Source: Limnohabitans sp. MMS-10A-192 | GTDB taxonomy: Bacteria > Pseudomonadota > Gammaproteobacteria > Burkholderiales > Burkholderiaceae_C | Reading direction: 5' to 3' | DNA length: 64,000 bases | Assembly: GCF_003063335.1 (NCBI RefSeq) | Contig: NZ_NERX01000001.1 | Location: 868,001-932,000 of the forward strand | Notes under the pieces: model-generated | Databases searched by the model: none | What the model was told of the DNA's origin: nothing | The model's input: the letters and a program-made list of their open reading frames with translations, nothing else | Position numbers and translations under genes: made by a program | Shown here: in pieces, positions 55,233-63,277 of the stretch | Layout of the letters: each line of letters opens with the position of its first letter | How positions within the stretch are numbered: position 1 is the first letter of the stretch

Positions 55233-55258
55233 AAGTTTGAGGCATATACTTCAAACTT
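55233..55258. promoter_or_regulatory. Inverted repeat abutting the chrB start
   Basis: AAGTTTGA (55233-55240) and TCAAACTT (55251-55258) are perfect inverted copies 10 bp apart, ending right before the ATG. An overlapping GTATAcCTC...GAGGcATATAC symmetry (55223-55249) is also present. This is a candidate operator for ChrB autoregulation. Confidence 0.5.
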
Positions 55259-56203
55259 ATGTGGAGCGCTCTTTTTCTCACCCTGCCAACGCAACCGAAG
55301 GCAATTCGCCTGCGCATTTGGCGTGCGCTCAAAACTCTTGGGTGCCCTTCATTGCGTGATGGCGTTTATTTGCTGCCTGAGTCTCACGCTGAATTGTTCG
55401 ATCCGCTAGTTTCTGAGGTACGCGAGAACGGTGGTCAGGCGCATGTGCTGCAACTTTCAACTCATGACGAAGCAATGCGCACCGAAGTGCTAGCCTTGTT
55501 TGACCGCACCAAATCTTATGCCGAATGGCATGTTGAAGTGGAGGCGCTGAACGCCTTACTCCCGGGACTTGACGAAACTGAAGCTAGGCGTCGCTGGCGG
55601 GGGGTCACAGAATCACTGCAAGTGTTGCGCCGTCTTGATTACTACCCTGGCGCTGCCGCCCAACAGGCACAAGCTGAACTTGATGATTTGCGCCAAACTC
55701 TTGACACTCGATTTTCAAAGGGTGAGCCGAAGGCGCAGCCAAGTCATGGCATCGCGCGCCTTGACTCTCTCAAATTCAAGGGAAAGCGCTGGGCGACACG
55801 TTCTCGCCCTTGGGTAGATCGCCTGGCTTGCGCTTGGCTAATTCGTCGCTTCATTGACCCAGAAGCATCTTTTATTTGGCTTGCCGACCCTGCGGGTGCG
55901 ACACCTCCACCGCGCGGCGTTTTGGGATTTGACTTTGACGGTGCCCGATTCACACATATTGGCTCGCGCGTGAGCTTTGAGGTATTGGCGGCGAGCTTCG
56001 GATTGGATTCGGATCAGCAGCTGCAGCGAATTGCCCGTGCTGTTCATTTTCTGGACGTTGGCGGAATTCCCGTTGCAGAGGCAGCTGGACTGGAACTCGT
56101 TTTGGCAGGACTGCGGGAGGTCCACACCAACGATGATGCTCTGGCTCAAGCAGCTGCCCTGGTCTTTGATGCGCTCTATGCCGCCCCAGGAATATCTGAA
56201 TGA
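55259..56203 (+). CDS. chrB: Chromate resistance regulator/protein ChrB
   Basis: A 314-residue ChrB. The N-terminal half ([28 protein letters not shown]-like [11 protein letters not shown]) is the regulatory ChrB_N type. The C-terminal half ([40 protein letters not shown]) is the ChrB_C chromate-resistance domain. In characterised systems ChrB is a chromate-responsive repressor of chrBA. The ATG at 55259 fits the family; the inverted repeat reaches to the start codon, leaving little room for a normal SD. The last codons overlap chrA by 4 bp. Confidence 0.9.
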   Translation: MWSALFLTLPTQPKAIRLRIWRALKTLGCPSLRDGVYLLPESHAELFDPLVSEVRENGGQAHVLQLSTHDEAMRTEVLALFDRTKSYAEWHVEVEALNALLPGLDETEARRRWRGVTESLQVLRRLDYYPGAAAQQAQAELDDLRQTLDTRFSKGEPKAQPSHGIARLDSLKFKGKRWATRSRPWVDRLACAWLIRRFIDPEASFIWLADPAGATPPPRGVLGFDFDGARFTHIGSRVSFEVLAASFGLDSDQQLQRIARAVHFLDVGGIPVAEAAGLELVLAGLREVHTNDDALAQAAALVFDALYAAPGISE

Positions 56204-57579
56204 ACCTCGATCCCGTCACATCAAAAATTCCCACCGAACCCGATATGCCACCCGCGCCGGTGAGCTTTGGCGAGGCCTTTCGTTTTTGGCTCAAGCTTGG
56301 CTTTGTCAGCTTCGGTGGCCCAGCCGGGCAGATTGCCATCATGCACACTGAGCTGGTGGAGCGCAGGCGCTGGATCAGCGAGCAGCGTTTTTTGCACGCA
56401 CTGAACTACTGCATGCTTCTCCCAGGCCCGGAGGCGCAGCAACTTGCCACCTATATCGGCTGGCTCATGCACCGTACATGGGGCGGTATCGTCGCTGGCG
56501 CACTGTTTGTGTTGCCCTCGCTTTTCATCCTGATCACACTGAGCTGGATTTACCTGCGCTTTGGCGACGTTCCGCTGGTAGCCGGTATCTTCTATGGACT
56601 CAAGCCCGCAGTGACTGCGCTGGTACTGCACGCCGCCCATCGCATTGGAACAAGGGCGTTGAAAAATCGTTGGATGTGGGCCATAGCCGCAGCTTCGTTC
56701 ATCGCGATTTTTGCATTTGACACACCGTTTCCAGCCATCGTTCTCGCAGCTGCTTTGGTCGGTTGGTTGGGCTCGCGACGCTGGCCCGATGTTTTTACTC
56801 TCGGCGGCGGACATGGCTCAAACAAAACCAGTTATGGCCCCGCACTGATCGACGACCATACGCCTACACCTTTGCACGCAAAGTTTTCTCGGGCCAGACT
56901 TTTGAAAGTTCTCCTTGTAGGTCTCGGGCTGTGGTTGCTGGCGATGGTGACACTGATCGCGGTCAACGGCCTGGAGGGCACTTTGACGCAAATGGGCTGG
57001 TTTTTCACCAAAGCAGCACTACTGACTTTCGGCGGAGCCTATGCCGTCTTGCCCTACGTCTATCAAGGGGCAGTCGACACCCACCAGTGGCTTAGCGGTC
57101 CGCAAATGATCGATGGCCTGGCCCTGGGCGAAACAACGCCGGGCCCGCTGATCATGGTGGTTGCCTTTGTCGGCTTTCTGGGTGGCTGGTTGAAAGAGGT
57201 ATCAGGCCCGGACGCCCTGTTTCTGGGTGGGGCGTTGGCCGCTACCGTGGTGACTTTTTTTACCTTCCTGCCCTCATTCATCTTCATTTTGGCCGGTGGT
57301 CCGGTGGTCGAGGCCACCCACGGTAAGCTGGGATTCACCGCACCCCTGTCAGCGATCACGGCGGCGGTGGTGGGCGTGATCTTGAATCTGGCCATGTTTT
57401 TTGCCCACCATGTCCTCTGGCCCCAAGGATTCGAGGGAAGGTTCGATCTGATGTCGGCTTTAATTGCCGCTGGTGCTGCAGTGGCGCTCTTTCGCTTCAA
57501 GGTTGGCGTCATGACGCTGCTGACAGGTAGTGCTCTGGTTGGCTTGGCGGTGTCCTGGCTGTTCCCCCTGCTGGGCTGA
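56200..57579 (+). CDS. chrA: Chromate efflux transporter
   Basis: A 459-residue inner-membrane CHR-family antiporter exporting chromate. Two homologous halves are seen: [20 protein letters not shown] and the [16 protein letters not shown] signature in the first, and [20 protein letters not shown] with [20 protein letters not shown] in the second. About ten membrane segments are present. It is translationally coupled to chrB (ATGA overlap at 56200-56203). Confidence 0.95.
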   Translation: MNLDPVTSKIPTEPDMPPAPVSFGEAFRFWLKLGFVSFGGPAGQIAIMHTELVERRRWISEQRFLHALNYCMLLPGPEAQQLATYIGWLMHRTWGGIVAGALFVLPSLFILITLSWIYLRFGDVPLVAGIFYGLKPAVTALVLHAAHRIGTRALKNRWMWAIAAASFIAIFAFDTPFPAIVLAAALVGWLGSRRWPDVFTLGGGHGSNKTSYGPALIDDHTPTPLHAKFSRARLLKVLLVGLGLWLLAMVTLIAVNGLEGTLTQMGWFFTKAALLTFGGAYAVLPYVYQGAVDTHQWLSGPQMIDGLALGETTPGPLIMVVAFVGFLGGWLKEVSGPDALFLGGALAATVVTFFTFLPSFIFILAGGPVVEATHGKLGFTAPLSAITAAVVGVILNLAMFFAHHVLWPQGFEGRFDLMSALIAAGAAVALFRFKVGVMTLLTGSALVGLAVSWLFPLLG

Positions 57580-57619
57580 GGGATACAGGTCATCGATATT
57601 TTGTGATGGAGAGTTAAAG

Positions 57620-58558
57620 ATGTTCATGATGTCGCGCCGGGTTTTGACTCGGCTGTTGGTGAGTTTTTTTGCAGTCCAGACGATGTGGGCATCGGCTGTG
57701 GAGGTTCGCTTTGAGCCCGTGGCGGACGGCGTTTACGCTTACGTGGGCGATATCGGCGGTCGAACGGTGGCCAACCAGGGCCTGAATGCTAACCTTGGGC
57801 TGGTCCTTACATCAGGCGGTGCCGTACTGATTGACAGTGGTTCGACGTTTCAAACCGCTCGTGCCATCCACGAAGCAGTGCGCCGAGTGACACAGCAGCC
57901 CGTACGCTGGGTCATCAACACGGGCGGACAGGATCATCGATGGCTGGGCAATGGCTACTTCAAGGCACAAGGGGCTGAGTTGATTGCCCACGCTGCAGCT
58001 GTGCCGGACATGCGCTCGCGCGGCGGCGATCAGTTCGCTGCACTTCGCACCTTACTGGGACCTGCTGCAGATGGAACGGAGCTGAGCTTTCCCAGCAGAC
58101 TGCTGCAGGGGCCTGAAGCGCGATTGGAGCTCGGCGGTACCGTTTTCGAGTTTCGCCATCGCGGGGGTGGCCACACTCCTGGCGACTTGATGGTGTGGCT
58201 GCCCCACGTCCAAGTGGCTTTCTCGGGTGACATTGTTTATGTGGACCGTTTGCTGTCAGTTTTGCCTGTGAGCAGCACGCGGGCATGGGTAGAGGCCCTC
58301 AACGCTTTGGCTCAATGGAATCCAAAACGCATTGTTCCAGGGCATGGGCGCATCACTGACAGCAAAACAGCCAAGGCACAAAGCCACGATTATTTGCAAG
58401 CCATGCGTTCACACATGCAACGCGCTGTGGAGCAAGGTGTAGACATTAGCGAAGCGGTCAAGTCATTCAACGTCAAGCCTTTCATGAACCTGGCAAACGC
58501 AGCTGAGTTGCACCCGGGAAACGCCAGCCGCACCTACCTTGAGGTCGAGCGTGAGTAA
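57620..58558 (+). CDS. Exported metallo-beta-lactamase-fold protein with incomplete zinc motif
   Basis: A 312-residue protein with a signal peptide (LVSFFAVQTMWASA, cleavage near 26) and an MBL fold (GLVLTSGGAVLIDSGSTFQT). Where the fold normally has HxHxDH it reads NTGGQDHRW, keeping Asp105 and His106 but lacking the two preceding His. The later ligands GGGHTPGD, FSGD and VPGHG are intact. Zinc site 2 could persist while site 1 looks lost. GGAGAG precedes the ATG at 57620. It follows chrA by 40 bp and is probably co-transcribed. The function is unknown, perhaps a thiol or quinoprotein-relay-type hydrolase relative. Confidence 0.82.
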   Translation: MFMMSRRVLTRLLVSFFAVQTMWASAVEVRFEPVADGVYAYVGDIGGRTVANQGLNANLGLVLTSGGAVLIDSGSTFQTARAIHEAVRRVTQQPVRWVINTGGQDHRWLGNGYFKAQGAELIAHAAAVPDMRSRGGDQFAALRTLLGPAADGTELSFPSRLLQGPEARLELGGTVFEFRHRGGGHTPGDLMVWLPHVQVAFSGDIVYVDRLLSVLPVSSTRAWVEALNALAQWNPKRIVPGHGRITDSKTAKAQSHDYLQAMRSHMQRAVEQGVDISEAVKSFNVKPFMNLANAAELHPGNASRTYLEVERE

Positions 58559-58589
58559 TGTGGTCGCTGTTGTGGAGCATTCGTCGAAA

Positions 58590-58608
58590 TTGCACTTTAC
58601 GAGTTAGG
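58590..58608 (+). repeat. Short shared sequence, copy 2
   Basis: TTGCACTTTACGAGTTAGG, 18 of 19 identical to 52094-52112, in the gap between the MBL gene and the TonB-like gene. Confidence 0.5.
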
Positions 58609-58670
58609 GATCTCGTGGGGATGGAAATTTACGAATGGTCTTTTGATCCAGACAGTGTTTTTTGAAACAC

Positions 58671-59522
58671 ATGCTGGCAGTTGATCGCCCGAACGTCGTT
58701 GCAGTTTTGTTCAGCTTGGCATTGCATGCTGCAGTCTTGGCGTTGGTCAGCGGTTATCAGTTCGGCTTCCGTAGTGCCGACAAAGAATCTTCCCCAAGTC
58801 GAATCGTCTTCATGCAGGTGTTGCCACCACCGCAAGATGACCTACCCATGGGGAGCCAGGAACTTTCGCCAGCGATCGATTCACCAAACCCAACAGCACT
58901 CGGCATTGCCCCAATCACTGAGTCGACAGACAGGTCACCGCCAGCCAAAGAGCCAGCCACCATGGAAGCGCCTTCAGCGCCAACAGCAGAAGAATGGGCT
59001 TTTGCGGGAAGTTACACAAACAAAAACAGCAAAGGCTATCGGTACAACTGGGGCCAACAGGTGCGCAGCATGATGGGTACTGTTGTCGAAGGGCCTGATC
59101 AAGGTTACGTTCGTTTCAGGATTGAAATTGCACCCGACGGGACACTGGCCAAGTTGGAAACCATTTGGACGACGTCCGCAGTGGCCGAGCAACTGGCGCG
59201 CAAGGCGGTTGAAAACATGCCGTCACTGCCGCCGACCCCAACAGGAAAGCCGCTTATTTTTGAGAAAACAATCTCGTTCACGCCGTTTGCTTCTGACGGT
59301 CCACCGAGTTACAAAGATGACTGCTTGCCGGATCCGCCTGTTTTTCGAAACCCGTTTGCGTGGGATGGCAAATCACCACAAACGGTGGCAACTCCACCAA
59401 AGGCTGAAAAGCTCGATCCACAAGCCATGGAGGATTGCCTCAGACAGTTGCCAAGAGACTCTATTGAAGCCGAAATGGCACGTGATAGACGTGAGATGGA
59501 ACGATGGGGTTGGAATAAGTAA
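58671..59522 (+). CDS. TonB-like energy-transducer-type protein
   Basis: A 283-residue protein with one N-terminal membrane anchor (VVAVLFSLALHAAVLALVSG, residues 9-28, TonB-like), a Pro/Ser/Glu-rich periplasmic linker (about 50-110), and a domain resembling the TonB C-terminus (GYVRFRIEIAPDGTLAKLET, AVEQLARKAVENMP-like). The remaining roughly 80 residues are extra, with Cys pairs (DDCLPDP, EDCLRQLP). A TTG three codons upstream is possible; the ATG at 58671 is chosen. No ExbB/ExbD or TonB-dependent receptor genes are nearby, so a real TonB role is uncertain. Confidence 0.62.
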   Translation: MLAVDRPNVVAVLFSLALHAAVLALVSGYQFGFRSADKESSPSRIVFMQVLPPPQDDLPMGSQELSPAIDSPNPTALGIAPITESTDRSPPAKEPATMEAPSAPTAEEWAFAGSYTNKNSKGYRYNWGQQVRSMMGTVVEGPDQGYVRFRIEIAPDGTLAKLETIWTTSAVAEQLARKAVENMPSLPPTPTGKPLIFEKTISFTPFASDGPPSYKDDCLPDPPVFRNPFAWDGKSPQTVATPPKAEKLDPQAMEDCLRQLPRDSIEAEMARDRREMERWGWNK

Positions 59523-59668
59523 ATCTGAACTTGTTAGCAATTCAAAACATCGTCAGAAGCTAATGCTTACCCGTGGGATGCACCAATCCACCCCGCTGAG
59601 AAAAAAGCACAGCCAACCGGTATGAACCTATATGAAACCACTGCATATAGGCATCAAGGAGCAAGGCC

Positions 59669-59930
59669 ATGGCTACTAACAACACCTCATCTTCGAACCC
59701 ACGGGCTGAAAAAATGGGTGACGTGCTGGACGCCCTGTCCAGTGGCATCGCCAAAACCGCAGCCTTCGAACCCAAGCTCGAGCCCAAACTGTTGGTTCCA
59801 GAGGTCCCGGCCGAACCTACACGCGAGCTACTGACCGAAAAAATGCTCGCTGATCGTGGGGAAAGTGATGTACCGGCTCAAAGACATTGAGGCCTATGAA
59901 GAAGCCTGTTCGATCCGGAAAGTGTTCTAG
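59669..59930 (+). pseudogene. Decayed excisionase-type HTH protein
   Basis: An AAGGAG-preceded ATG opens a 73-codon frame (MATNNTSSSNPRAEKMGDVL...) that reaches LLTEKMLADR, the usual beginning of an HTH_17/excisionase-like helix pair. The frame then shifts. In the next frame GKVMYRLKDIEAYEEA, the usual end of the same domain, continues to a stop at 59930. The recognition helix and turn (roughly 25 residues) are missing, so an internal deletion with frameshift is inferred. Such genes are common on plasmids and integrative elements. Confidence 0.7.
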
Positions 59931-60002
59931 GAGCGCACCCAAATAGGCTCCGAACGGGATGTAAATTGTTCGAATGACTTGGAATCAGTTCGAAATAGTT
60001 TT

Positions 60003-60101
60003 GGCGGGCCAGAAGATACCAGATCAAAAACCGCCTAAGTTTTCCAAGGGCACGTAGATCAAGCTCTTGGGGTTCAATGCATCATTCTAAATGTTGAGAC
60101 A
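60003..60101. repeat. 99-bp repeat, copy 2 (right flank of the chromate module)
   Basis: Direct counterpart of 54974-55072, same length. The 230 bp between the pseudogene and the dehalogenase gene otherwise contain nothing I can name. Confidence 0.75.
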
Positions 60102-60164
60102 GCGATTTGGTTCGGGCATGTAACTTGAAAATTTATCAAATCAAAGACATGGTCTCATTGCAAT

Positions 60165-60857
60165 TTAACCCAAAGAATCCAATACAGAATTAAGGTCAGA
60201 GCCTGAAAAATGCGGCCGAGGAGATAACGCTTCAAACGGCAAACCTTGTCGATTGACCCAATGCGTAGTAAAGCCAAACCAGGTTGCACCCAAAGCATCC
60301 CAAGCATTGCTGGATACAAATAGAACTTCATCTTTGTTGACCGGAATGGCTTGTTGGACCAACCCGTAACTTTCGGGAGAGGTCTTAAACAGTCGAATCG
60401 AATCCACTGAAATGAGATGGTCTAAAACATCTTCCATCCCCGCGCTCTTGACTGCCGATGTGAGCATATCCACACTGCCATTGGAGAGGATGGCTGTCGT
60501 GAGGCCCATGTCTTTGATCTTTTGAAGCACTGCCAAATTTTCTGTAAATGGCGTGAGGTGTGCATATTGCTGCATCAGTTTTTCAACCTGGCCAGATCCA
60601 CGTTCCAGTTTGAGTCGGTCTAGCGTGTACTCCAACGACAGGCGCGTTAATTCCCAAAACGGGCGGAAGTATTGGCTACCCGATACGTTGTGCGGATCTG
60701 ACTGTGTGATCAACCGTGTGTATTCAATTTGCTTGTCGCGCCACTTCACTGCAATATCGGTCCCTTGTCCAGGGTAGAAATTTTCAGCCAGAACTTGGAT
60801 GGAGTAAACATCAAACAATGTGCCGTAGGCATCGAAAACAACCGCTTTTATTTTCAT
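60165..60857 (-). CDS. (S)-2-haloacid dehalogenase, type II
   Basis: A 230-residue HAD-superfamily enzyme of the L-2-haloacid dehalogenase type, hydrolysing 2-haloalkanoates to 2-hydroxy acids. The nucleophile Asp9 is in VVFDAYGTLFD. ILSNGS, the Lys in RLFKTSPESYGL, and the type II signature FVSSNAWDALGATWFGF with THWVNRQGLPFE are present. The start ATG is at 60857; an upstream in-frame TTG is not used. It is directly downstream of two GST genes on the same strand (gap 20 bp), so a shared transcript is likely. Confidence 0.9.
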   Translation of the reverse strand: MKIKAVVFDAYGTLFDVYSIQVLAENFYPGQGTDIAVKWRDKQIEYTRLITQSDPHNVSGSQYFRPFWELTRLSLEYTLDRLKLERGSGQVEKLMQQYAHLTPFTENLAVLQKIKDMGLTTAILSNGSVDMLTSAVKSAGMEDVLDHLISVDSIRLFKTSPESYGLVQQAIPVNKDEVLFVSSNAWDALGATWFGFTTHWVNRQGLPFEALSPRPHFSGSDLNSVLDSLG

Positions 60858-60877
60858 GAAATTTTTCTTGGTATGAA

Positions 60878-61576
60878 TCAAACAACGGATTTGGCATCTT
60901 GGCCAAACAAAATAGACTTAGCGTTCTGGTCAACGGTGGGCGCTGTATTGATGGACTTGGCAATCTCATAGGCTTGCTGTGTTGCTGGACGGTTTTTAAT
61001 CCGTTCAAACCATGACGCTAGCGATGGAAACTGACTCATGTCCTGGCGCTGACGCTCATGCGGCACGACCCAAGGATAGGCGGCCATGTCGGCGATCGAG
61101 TAGTCGCCGCAAATGTACTCACGGCCATCTGACAGATGCTTATTCAAGACGCCATACAAGCGTGAAGTCTCTTTGACGTACCGATCGATGGCGTACGGCA
61201 TTTGCTCTGGCGCGTACTGCACAAAGTGGTGGTTTTGGCCCGCCATAGGGCCTAAGCCGCCCATTTGCCAAAACAGCCATTGAAGGCATTCATTTCTTCC
61301 ACGTAAATCTTGAGGAATAAACTTTTGTGTCTTGTCTGCCAAGTACAAAAGAATGGCACCTGACTCAAAAATCGCAATGGGTTCACCGCCACCTAGTGGC
61401 GAGTGGTCCACGATGGCCGGGATGCGATTGTTGGGGGCAATCTTCAAAAAATCAGCGGAAAATTGTTCACCCTTGCTGATGTTGATCGGTTTGATGTTGT
61501 AGTCAAGGCCTGACTCTTCCAGGAACATCGTGACCTTGTGACCGTTCGGCGTGGTCCAGTAATAAAAGTCAATCAT
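60878..61576 (-). CDS. Glutathione S-transferase (YfcG/YghU-like)
   Basis: A 232-residue GST of the Nu-type disulfide-bond oxidoreductase group. N-terminal FYYWTTPNGHKVTMFLEESG includes the TxPNG segment seen in YfcG. Then NNRIPAIVDHSP (cis-Pro), FESGAILLYLAD, LQWLFWQMGGLGPMAGQNHH and the C-terminal YSIADMAAYPWV. It may reduce mixed disulfides or act on electrophiles. It lies 3 bp after the second GST gene, in one transcript. Confidence 0.9.
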   Translation of the reverse strand: MIDFYYWTTPNGHKVTMFLEESGLDYNIKPINISKGEQFSADFLKIAPNNRIPAIVDHSPLGGGEPIAIFESGAILLYLADKTQKFIPQDLRGRNECLQWLFWQMGGLGPMAGQNHHFVQYAPEQMPYAIDRYVKETSRLYGVLNKHLSDGREYICGDYSIADMAAYPWVVPHERQRQDMSQFPSLASWFERIKNRPATQQAYEIAKSINTAPTVDQNAKSILFGQDAKSVV

Positions 61577-61579
61577 GCG

Positions 61580-62275
61580 TCATACCCCAGCGGTTTTAAG
61601 ACGCTCGTTAGATGGAAAAAGTTTCTTTCGTGCGTCCTCATCCATTTCGGTTTTGAAGGCAAATTTCGTCTTCAAAGCTTCCGCGCGCTGCGCCGCAGGT
61701 CGCGCGTTGATTTCATCGAGCAAGCGTTTGACATGGGGCAGTTTTTCCCAAGCATCTGCACCCAAAACAAAGGGTGCGACACGAGCCCAGCCCCAAACCG
61801 ACATGTCCACGATGGTGTACTCATTGCCCATCATGTAGGGCTGATTGGCCAAATGGTCATTGATAAGTTGCCAGTGCCGCCATGCTTCAAAGTCATAGCG
61901 ATTCACCGCATAGTCATTGGGCTTGGGTGCAAAGTGTTTGAAGTGAACTGCTTGACCGCAGTAAGGGCCAATACCCGTGGCCACAAACATCAGCCATGAG
62001 TACATCTCGGCTTTGTTTTTGGGCGTGTCAGCGGGAACAAACTTAGCAATCTTTTCAGCCAAATAAAGCAACATGGCGTTGCTATCAAAAACTCGAACGT
62101 CATCGTCCAGCATGGCCGGCGTCTTGGCATTGGGGTTGATGGCCTTGAAAGCATCGGAGTGCTGCTCACCTTTGCGCGTATCCACTGGAATGAGCTCGTA
62201 GGGCTCACCAGTCTCTTCCAGGTACAGCGCGATCTTCAATGGATTGGGTGACGGATGAAAATAGAACTTGATCAT
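61580..62275 (-). CDS. Glutathione S-transferase
   Basis: A 231-residue GST related in plan to its neighbour: FYFHPSPNPLKIALYLEETG, NPNAKTPAMLDDD (cis-Pro), FDSNAMLLYLAEK, FVATGIGPYCGQAVHFKHFA and YTIVDMSVWGWA. It is a separate paralogue rather than a recent duplicate. It is the first gene after the AEC transporter gene (gap 34 bp) and probably co-transcribed. The substrate is unknown. Confidence 0.9.
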   Translation of the reverse strand: MIKFYFHPSPNPLKIALYLEETGEPYELIPVDTRKGEQHSDAFKAINPNAKTPAMLDDDVRVFDSNAMLLYLAEKIAKFVPADTPKNKAEMYSWLMFVATGIGPYCGQAVHFKHFAPKPNDYAVNRYDFEAWRHWQLINDHLANQPYMMGNEYTIVDMSVWGWARVAPFVLGADAWEKLPHVKRLLDEINARPAAQRAEALKTKFAFKTEMDEDARKKLFPSNERLKTAGV

Positions 62276-62309
62276 GCGAAATGCTCCTTGTGGGTTTGGA
62301 TTGAAAGGA

Positions 62310-63185
62310 TTAAAGGAATGCGAGCCAAATACCGAGAGGCAGAAATGCCAGGCTCAGCAAGTGGCCGACGATGACTGTGGACGCCACCTTGTTGGGCTCA
62401 ACCTGAAATTTATCAGCGAGCATGAAATTGAAAACTGCGGGTGGCAAACATGCAAACAAAATCAACGCTCCGCGCTCCAAGCCTTGCAAAGGGATGAGCC
62501 AGAGGGTCAAAAATACAGCCGCAATTCTGACGACCAAAATCAGCACGCCTGACTGAACCCCCACCCAAGCATCTGCGACTTGACTGCTGGCAAGCCTTGC
62601 CCCAAGGGACATCAACATCATCGGAACCAACACGCTGCCAATCATGGTGCAGGAGGTTTGAACCCAATCGGATAGAGTCAACTGCAATTGAGAACTTGCC
62701 ACACCCAGCACAGTTGCCCACACCAGTGGGTTTGCATAGACCATGCGCCAGTCAACTTTGCCGCTCATCACGCCAGCACCCAGCGTGAAATGCAGAATGT
62801 TGGAGATCACCAACAAAACCACCGCTGTTGCCATCCCCGCTGGTCCATAGGCCAATGCAATCAAAGGGATACCAATCGGGCCCACGTTGGTGAACATGGC
62901 ACAAGGTAAAAATGCCTGCAGAGTTGCGCCTGAAAATTTTGCCAACGGCCAAGCGATCAATCCGCTCAGAAAAATCAATACGACGGATGCCCCAGTGAAT
63001 GACAGGGCGGAAATCGGGTCAAACGATTTTGCAGACAGCGAAATAAAGATCAAGACGGGCAGTGCGACGTCCACGACCAGTTTGTTGGCACCGCCCAGAT
63101 CCGGTTTGACCCGGCGACTGTACAGAAAGCCAACCAGCACCAGAGTAAAAATGGGTAGCGTGATGGATGCAATTTTTGAGAACAT
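62310..63185 (-). CDS. AEC (auxin efflux carrier) family transporter
   Basis: A 291-residue membrane protein with about ten hydrophobic segments. LPIFTLVLVGFLYSRR starts the protein, NVGPIGIPLIALAYG is the conserved first-half motif and LFACLPPAVFNFMLADKFQ the second-half counterpart. AEC members move carboxylates and related anions. AGGA precedes the ATG at 63185. It is divergent from the AraC gene (92 bp between starts), which likely controls it. Confidence 0.88.
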   Translation of the reverse strand: MFSKIASITLPIFTLVLVGFLYSRRVKPDLGGANKLVVDVALPVLIFISLSAKSFDPISALSFTGASVVLIFLSGLIAWPLAKFSGATLQAFLPCAMFTNVGPIGIPLIALAYGPAGMATAVVLLVISNILHFTLGAGVMSGKVDWRMVYANPLVWATVLGVASSQLQLTLSDWVQTSCTMIGSVLVPMMLMSLGARLASSQVADAWVGVQSGVLILVVRIAAVFLTLWLIPLQGLERGALILFACLPPAVFNFMLADKFQVEPNKVASTVIVGHLLSLAFLPLGIWLAFL

Positions 63186-63277
63186 GAATCCTGACTCGGT
63201 TAGATGCACACGCAAGACTTTGCATTATCTTGTACTTGATGCAACAATACGTACATATAAATTTGCAATTCGTACAA

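Larger units (their letters stand above)
54762..55258. other. 497-bp intergenic region between sensor kinase and chrB
   Basis: It holds a hairpin CTGCTGA/TCAGCAG (54804-54827) after the kinase gene, hairpin-repeat copy 2 (54861-54955), a bidirectional terminator (54941-54969), 99-bp repeat copy 1 (54974-55072), then about 150 bp with no recognised feature leading into the chrB promoter region. No gene is supported here. Confidence 0.7.
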
